Of a stretch of 64,000 nt of DNA, positions 49,301 to 58,300 are shown one piece after another (positions within the stretch are counted from its first letter, which is position 1; the number at the start of each line of letters is the position of its first letter). The stretch is from positions 120,201,706 to 120,265,705 of the forward strand of contig CM075650.1 in NCBI GenBank assembly GCA_037953625.1, read 5' to 3'. The position numbers and the translations under genes are program-made. The notes beneath the pieces are model-generated. The model worked only from the letters and a program-made list of their open reading frames with translations, ran no database searches and was not told the origin of the DNA. Source of the stretch: Crotalaria pallida. Taxonomy: Eukaryota > Streptophyta > Magnoliopsida > Fabales > Fabaceae.

Positions 49301-52300
49301 ATACTCTGATACTCCACAAACATATTGACCAGAAAACCCAATCATAAATTATTTTATATATTTTCAAATTCTTGGAGGTCATTTCTTCTCTAAATATTAA
49401 ATTATCTACACATGATTTGGCAGGTGTGAATGTAGATAGTCACTGACTGCATATGCTACTTTGGCAGGTTATCAAATTCATCAGCAATCCTTTGGCTGGT
49501 ACTTGGTAATATGAATCCTAGATACTCCAAAAATGAGAAAGTATAGATGTCATATCCCTATGCTATACCGATACACATATGATACTTCCAAACGCGTATC
49601 AAAAAGTATCCCATATTTTATTTTCATTTTTCATCAATTTTTTAATCTAATACCTTTTCGATACGGACATAATATGACATCTTTTAAAATGAGTCTCTCA
49701 TCTCTATATATGTAAAGAGAGTTGAAAGAGAGAAATGTAGCTTAGAGAGGAAGCTAGAGAATCAGAGAATCAGTTTTTCTATTAATGAAAATCTGAGTTG
49801 ATTACAAGATAAGGAGGCTATTTATAGTAAGCCTTTCCTAACTACCTAACTGTCTTAACCACTCAGGTGTTGACAGCTGTCACGCCTAACTACAAGCAGA
49901 ACATAAGCTGAACTTAGCTAAACTAATCATAACAGAAGTACAGAACTAATACAAACTGAACTACACATAACAGAAGCAAAACTGTGCTTATCTCTAATAC
50001 ACCCCAGTGAAACTAAGGTGTGTTGATCAACCACTCTTAGCTTAGGTTTGAGATCTTCAAATTTAAGTTGTGAAAATGGCTTTGTAAGGATATAAGCTAT
50101 CTGTACTTGAGATGGCACATGCTGAGCAAGTAATGCCTTCTGCTTGACCCTTTCTCTGACAAAGTATAAGTCCAAGTGTCCAACTCTATGTGCTTTGTTT
50201 TTATTTTGCAAAACAGGATTGTGAACCATAACAACTGTGCTAGAATTATCACAATAGATCATGGGAGTGCAGTACGGAATTTATAGTTCAGTGAGCAAAG
50301 ACTCAACCACCATGAGTTCTCGGAAACCTTTGGTGAAAACCTCTGGCAACAAACCTTAATTTATATTTAAGGATTGAACCATCTGGATTTTATTTCAAAC
50401 GAAAAACCACTTGCAACCAATTGCTCGTTTGTGAGATGGCAGTGGAACTAAGGTCCAGGTGAGGGTTGAGAGTAAATTGTTTTGATGTTCAGAAGTTCTT
50501 ATATGTGAGCTTTGTCAAAGGAAGGGGAGGGTTTAAAGTTTGCGCCACTGCCGGAGGAATAGTAGAAATTGGAGGAACGGAAGCCATAGATTTCTAATTT
50601 CTAGGGTTTTCTAACTGATACCATGTAAAGAGATAAGTAATTTGCTTAAAGATAACATAAGATAAGTAATTTACTGAAAGATGTTTTGGTTGACATTCTG
50701 ACATATAGAAGTGTTATGGGCAGAACATGTGCTTTTTTGTCATGACCACGGTCCAGGAGTATCTTTTGTAAATTGTGGTCACGAAGTTAAGTATCGATGA
50801 GAGCTGATCAATGTCTCCTGATAAAATATTTTAAATCAGTATAAAGTGTTAAATTAATTAACACTGTTAATTAATATACAAAAATTATGTTAACGTATCT
50901 AGACCGATGCGTATCTTGAATTTCAAAAATTCCACATATCCGAATCAAGGGGGAATATTATTATAGCTAACATTATGAATAGATCAGATCAGAATGTTTG
51001 TGTGTTAGTGTGGCTTGGCTATGCCAGCTGTCTTAACCTATAATCACGTACTTTAAATAGTGGTATCCTTCTGTATATCATTACACAATTAACAAACAAT
51101 AACTGAATCAGTTTTACAGTTACATTCTCTCTCTCTCTCTCATCTACTCTCAGTTTCTAATTCAAGGCACCAACCTTACCAATTTACCATTGCCCGAGGC
51201 TCACCCTCGGGTAAATAAATTTCCAAATGGGCAAGAGAAAAGTGAATATCTCTTGGAACTGAAAAATGTTCCAGCAAAATGATCAATGATAAACTACTTG
51301 AGTATATAAAGCTATACTGTTGACATGCCAAGTTAGTTTTCAATTAAGATTCAGTAGCTTATGTTCTGGACTGTTCTAACATTGTGTATATGGACCGAAA
51401 TCAACATCAGAATGATTTCAAAAATAATCATGCATACTGAAGAAAAAATATTGATATAAAAATAACGAAGGTAACTCGGTGAAAATAACAACCTAAGGAA
51501 CATTGAGGGATGAGTACACAAAGCAGCGAAACTAACCCTTTTTGATTTTTTAGGTTTCACTAAGAATGATGAATCCGTCCTCATTGGCCAGCCTAATTCA
51601 AAACAAGCAGGTGACCTACATATAATTGCAAATTAAAATAAAGAATTCTAAAGTCCTTCAACTACCCAAATGTAACAAGGCTCAGCGCTGCTTACCAAAA
51701 GTATTCATTGAAGTCATCATAGTTCCTCCATGCTGAATGTGCGGCTTTCCCATTATTGTTTCTAGCAGCTTCCTGCATTTGGGGAGAGGAAGAGGTGAGT
51801 ATTGGTGAATTTTTAAAAAAAAAAAAGTGAAAACTTTAGTAATACAAAAAATTAAATAAAGCACATACAATATCTGGCCACTAGCATCATTTGAACTCCT
51901 ATAAATTAAACTCGCAAAAAGAATAAATTCAGACACCACTATTATTTGGAAAAACGTCACACGTCCTACAACTTGAATCTCTCTAACCCACTGACACTTT
52001 CTACTCCTCATTCCGGGTTGACACAGTACTACAACACTTTCAAAGTTTCCAATAATACATAGTTGATATTTGATAAACACATGACAACACCAACCATCAT
52101 CATTTCTTTACATGGGCAGCATTATATGGATGTATTAGAGTAGTTAACTCTATGAAACTGAGATGTTGTGTATAGGTGCTCTCAGATTCTAGGGGGAATA
52201 TTAGAATGTAGTTAACTTTATAACTTAAGTAGTCTTTGTATTAGAGATAAGTTGACAGCTGTCATAGTTAGTTACCATCAGTTTTCTATAAATAGAAACT

Positions 52301-55300
52301 GATCATCATTTTGTAACCACCTTCTAATATACAATAATATTCAGTTTTTCAGATTTCTTCTCTCTCTCTCTTTCTCTCTCTCTCTCTTCTCTCTTTCTAA
52401 CAGGAAGAAATTTAGAAAAACTATAGATTTTTTTAAGGATAGAAGCAAAAAAATTAAAAACCAATAGTATCAATTTGAGAATAGAAAAGTGCAAGGGCAT
52501 AAGGGTCCATCCCCTGATTTGCAGATGCCCATAGCAAGCAAAACGTACCACTGCCAAAATGCCACTACAAAGTATAACAACAGCAGAAAATGGACTACTA
52601 ATAAAAAAAATTAACAATTAAAAACAATTTTAGCTACCCCTAAACAGTTTTCAAACTCAGAAGCCAATTATAGAATCATATGGTTCATTTACAAATTCCT
52701 ACATTTCTTTTATAAACGGTGTTGTATCTGTGTCTGTGATGGCATCCAGCTCAACAGTTCAGTCAAATTGGTTGGACCTGAATGGGCAGCTTCATTGCCC
52801 AGTCACGTTTTAACAACATCAGCTATAATACAATTATACAAACTAAAACCTAATTATACAACTGATCTAGGTCAAATACTCCTATAGTACAACTGGTACA
52901 GGTTCAACCAAATAAAACTACACATTATAAAATAAAATTCTTGACATGAAAATTCTAACAGCTTCTCTGGCTAGTCAAATTTTGCAATGGCCCGTCACTT
53001 ACTTAGAAGAACCTTAAGAAGTGAAGCATTTTACCTCACAACAGGTGGTATGCACAAAAGGTAAATATGCACATGAATGATTTGAATAAAAAAATGGCAA
53101 TTGGCAACCCATTTCCAACAAACAAATATGATACATCTATTAGAATAATATTGATAAATATTATTTCAATACATACAACTGCAGTAGTAAAAAAAAGGTG
53201 AATAAAGCAACTGACCTCAGCTAGTGTCTCATATATAGGACAGATTATTTGCTCAAGGAATTTCACAGAACCATCACTGGTTATGCAGCTGGGGGCAGGA
53301 ATAGCTTCTCCATGATCCAAAATAGCATCCAACTCTTTTGCCATCTAAATATTAAACATCAAAACGAAAAATAATAAACATCCTTGAAAAGTAATTTGAA
53401 GTTCTACCTTTAAGCGTATTTTTAAAATCAAATTTTTAACACTAACAAGAGAAATAATTTAACATCCTTGAAAAATATTTTGAAAGTTCTACCTTCAAGC
53501 ATTTTTAAATTCAAATTTTTAACGTTAACAAACGGGCATACCGCAGAGTATTTTCCTTTGTCAGAAAAAGAAATCACAAATATCTTAAAAAATATTTAAG
53601 AGATACAAAAAAGCCATCTGTACATTTTTCATGTTCAATCTTTTGCTTCGGTGTCAATTTTGTCCTTGTTTGGAGTTGATTATTTTACATTCAACAAAAC
53701 CTTTTATCCAAAGGCCCTCTTTGGAGCATTATGATTTTATTTTTTCAAAGCAAAATAAGGTGAATTCTTATTAATGTGGTTGGGCCTAACTCATCCAAAA
53801 AGCTAGCTAAAAGGGTGAGGGTTGCTCAAGCCTTATAGAGGCTATCTCTGGTCATTGCCCATCCAATGTGGGATCTCAATACACCCCCCTCATGCCCAGG
53901 CCTTTGTTATCTGGTACGTGAAGTTTATGCAGATCCTCTGCAGGTGGCCCATCTTTTGTGATTGGGTTAGCTCCGATACCATCTTATTAATGTGATTGGG
54001 CCTAACTCATCCCAAAAGCTAGCTTGGGTGAGGGTTGCTCACGGCTATCTTTGGTCATTGCCCATCCGATGAGGGATCTAAAATTCTAAATACATTAATC
54101 CAAATACACACTGACCCCCTCCACCAAAGAAGAAATACAAAATCATGGACATGTGATCGCTCGTATAAAAAGTAGTATCAGCTATAGAAAAAGATATTCG
54201 CTTCGGAAAAAGATTTGAGGTAGCAATTATAGTTTAGGCAACAATGATCAAAATTTTAAAAAAAAAAAAAAAACAAGACTTACATGGTGGAATATATAGC
54301 AAATGCACTCAGGGAGAAAACGGACATTAGCAGCTTCACCCCAAATAAGGAAATACAGGGAAATCAAAAATAGTTTTCTATCCCTGTTAATTGCCTCTAA
54401 ACTGCAGAAGACATACAATCTAATTAGGCAAAGTAGGAAAGAAAAGTGGTTCAAATCATGAGCTAGTTAAAGTAATGACCTATTCCAAGCAAGACGAATT
54501 CGCAGGTATCTGCACCACTTGATATAGTTATCTAGCACCTTCAAGAAGACTTCATTGATAGTTTTTTCATCTATTTTCTGTACACAACGCGAATCAAGAT
54601 AAATGAATCAAAAAATTTAAAAAAAAAATAAATAAGAGAAATGTATCAAAGGATGTGTTATCCAAAAGAAATTTAACAAGTATGGGAGCAACATGTACAA
54701 CAAACACTAAGAGGCCATCCTCTTTGACACAAACTGTAGTCATCCAATGCAAACAAATAACTGTTTTAGCATCTCCTTGAAATTTTAATGCCAGAGTTTC
54801 CCACCAACCTTAGGAGAAAAGTTGAAAGTCTACTAGCACATACATATTTAAAACAATTGATTTAAATTAGAAAAAAATAATAAACCAAAATAGAATTTAT
54901 CCAAACTGAAAAATCAAATTGAACATAGTTAAACTGCAAAAAATTTAATTTATAGAAGGGCTCACCGGATCATTTCCAGCAGGTATGCCAAGTCGAGACT
55001 GTGCATTCGCTATCATTAAAACAACATTTTCACGCTGGTTCCTCACATTATCTTTCTGCATATATGGTAATCAAGGTTATTAACCAAGACTATTAACATA
55101 AGGTAGGAACCTAAAATATCCTGCTAGAAGAAAATTCATAATTCAAGGATAATCTAGTTCGATCATAACAACAAGAAACTTACACAACGACATCCTATTC
55201 GCAACGTTCAAGCATGAAAGCATTCTCTTTTCTAATAATACTAGAAGAGATTACGGAAATACAGGTACAGAGAAAAATAATTTATCTTGGGATGCAATTT

Positions 55301-58300
55301 TCTCATACAAAATCTTAAAAATAAGTGAAAATTGTGTTTGAATTGTCAAATAAGAAAATAATTTTAGAAGAATTAGAGCTTTAAATTGTGAGAAGAGGGA
55401 GATAACTCCCAATAGAACAGCACTTTCCTGATAGTAAGAGTATCTGCAGAATTGAAACAGGTTGGTTTCAGTTGTATACAAAGTTCCCTCCATTTTTACT
55501 AATTAGTAGTTTCATAAAAACCATCTCTTCTAAAAGTTTAGGGTGTTAAAGTAAATGCACATGAATGGTTTTCTATATCTAACACACCCCAAGAGCCCTT
55601 TAGGCTTGAAATGTGGACAATACAAAGGCTCACCTACCTTGTTAGAGGAATAGGGCAGCAAGGACCGATCTCTAGACCATTTGGTCATAGAGGTTCTAAT
55701 ATCATGTCAACCATCTCTCTCAAAAGCCTAAAGTTGGCAGGTGAATGCTCATGAAAGTTTTTGTATATATCTAACAAGTGGTAAACATTAGCAATTGGCA
55801 TATAATATTTCAAGAATTGCCTTCCTCTGTTGGTAAAGAACTAAAGATATTTCTATATTTGTCAACTGAAAAAAGACTCCATGAGGAACCTATATAGAGG
55901 TGCATTAATTACCGCATATTGACATGATACACAGCAATGATGGAGCAAATTACAATCATTACAAACCTGGAAACCAAATACAGATTCCAAAAGATCAAAC
56001 ATATCTGCATCCCTCTGTCCAGATACTTTAAATCCGGCAGGAAGTCTCGGGAACTGTTCAGTATATCTAATAGCAGATATAGCCCCTTTAACCTGATATT
56101 AGAATCAAACCATAGAAGCTATAAAACCTCCAAGTGAAACAAATGAATAAAGAAATGGATAAAATGCAGGTCAGCGAAAAAAATACGACAGAAACAAGTC
56201 TTCTGTAGGTCTCGACTTACTTCTGGGAAAATTCTGATAGGATTGGTTAATGATGGTGCTTCCAAAGGAACAATATTGTATGGTGTCAGCTCTGCAGATA
56301 ATGCCGCACTTGAATTTTTTATTTTTCTCAACTAAGAAAACACAGAAGAGAAAAAGATGACAGAGTTATTCGCAATCAGTTGGTTAAAGCAAGTATTATA
56401 CAAAGTTTGAAATAAGAAGTATGAAACTACTAATAGAATGGAAAGTGAGCCAAATGACAAAAGACACTCAACAGATTTCCTGACTCCCAAATTAGATGCC
56501 AACTAATGTACCAAAAAGAATGAAATATAGTAGATGAAAACAAAAATTGGTAACAATTTCAGACAACATAAAACTGAACTGCATAAAATGTAATCATGTC
56601 AAATCAGACAAGTTAATTTGCTTCTTGAGAGACATCTTAAAAAGAATATAAAAGGAATACCTCCTCCATTATGAGCCCTCCAACTCCACTCGGATCAGCA
56701 TCATTACTAAGCGCCTCCATCACCTCCACTAAGGCACGTAATGTGGCAATTACCTTTTTCATCTCTGACGATCTAAGTTCTAACCTAGAACAACAAAATT
56801 GGCACAAATATTAGACCAGAGCAAAGCTTAAAATAGATAAAATAACTTGCTGATTTTGTCGATTAAACAAAAGGCAAAGTCATACTTGCAAATAAGCATC
56901 AAGCTTTCGACTAGGCAAAAGAAAATTAAATAACCTTGATCAATCTCATCGAAGAAATAAACCACACATTTTGATATATAGTTAACACTTAACAACATAA
57001 TAGTAAATTGGACATACTCTCCCAATGTAGAGCTAAAAGTTCCAGATTCTTGCAATCTTTGTTCTTCTCGTTGGATGTCATCCACCCTATGGCGTTGCTT
57101 ATATTGCTGATAAAACTCCCACAGATTTTCAATGTCACGATGTCGATCAATTCGGGCTCCACCCTTCCTAGCAAGTTTTTGCTACAAAATACAGTTAAAT
57201 GAAAATTGTAAGTGATTTGAAAAGCCCTTAAAGTCACAAAAGAGAAAAAGTCAATTGGCAAAATGGTTTCCAGTATCCCTCATAAGTCATAATTCACCCC
57301 TAATACCTTAATTACAGACATCAAACCAGTCTTGAACTGAAGAACTCCCCTGCCATCACTGCTAGGATCAAGATTTTGAGCCATAGTATATGCCTGCTCA
57401 CACACTGAAGTCAAAAGGAAAACGTCTTTTACTTATTCATATCACAAACAGAGCACGATCAACTGATTCAAGATCTATACATACTCCATAAAATATTGTA
57501 GCATTCAATGAAACGTGATATCTTCAGATTTAATAGCACGATGGCATGGAATAAGCCAACATACTTAAATTTTACACAAAACTTGAGATAACTTCTAAGC
57601 AAGTCATGTTGGGAGCATATAGGATATGTACCAAAAGAATAGAAAAATTAAGCCACATACGGAGGATAATATAATGGAGCTTCACAATTTTTTGCTTAAT
57701 AAAAAAGACCATAGTTACTTTATAAACTGCTCCCCCCCCCCCCCCCCCAAAGTAAAAAAGCCAGCAAAAAAAAAAGGACACGTAGTCCAGTGCCAGGGAA
57801 TTCAACAAGCCAGAGAGGAAGATAACAAAGTCGCACATAAGGTGAACAACGATCAGTCCTCACTACTTGTCTTTCACGCTATGCAATCAACCCCGTATAG
57901 CGGAGCGTAATGGCTGACCCCAAAAATGCCATAACGGGATAGAAGATAGCAAGATGACCACTACAGCCAAGGGAAAAATTATAAATGTATACCCTACACG
58001 TATAAATACTCTAAAATACACCAAATTAAAGACACATTCATAATTAATTATCAAAATTTGTCATACCTAACATTCATAACATATGATCAAAATAAGTGTA
58101 AGCTCTAAGGCTTCAAAAAATAAGATTAAGCCAGGTTCCGATATGGATGCGACATTTTCTTAAAGAACTAGAGTACAGGTACATCAATATATACAATTTT
58201 ATTTCACAAAAACTAATATATATACATACACATATAAATAGTGTGTATATATATAAGAAAGTAAAACTTATATGATGTGTGTGTATATATATATATATTG

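Larger units (their letters stand above)
49086..51536. other. Intron 12 with deleted copia, solo LTR and SINE scrap
   Basis: Contains element E (49709-50640), an LTR-like segment (50956-51167) and a SINE 5' scrap (about 51170-51215). The parts 49090-49700 and 51220-51536 show nothing recognisable. Confidence 0.6.
48993..55055 (-). other. CALS9: CALS9 exons 7-13 (residues 278-505), FKS1 domain 1 and first helix
   Basis: Exons: 54966-55055, 54480-54577, 54284-54401, 53216-53344, 51696-51772, 51537-51615, 48993-49085. Exon 9 carries the family hallmark SLYFLIWGEAANVRFLPECI; exon 10 MAKELDAILDHGEAIPAPS; exon 11 AHSAWRNYDDFNEYF; exon 12 CFELGWPMRTDSSFL; exon 13 SSFVEHRTFLHLYRSF followed by the start of the first membrane helix (RLWIFLALMFQ). 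Confidence 0.94.
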
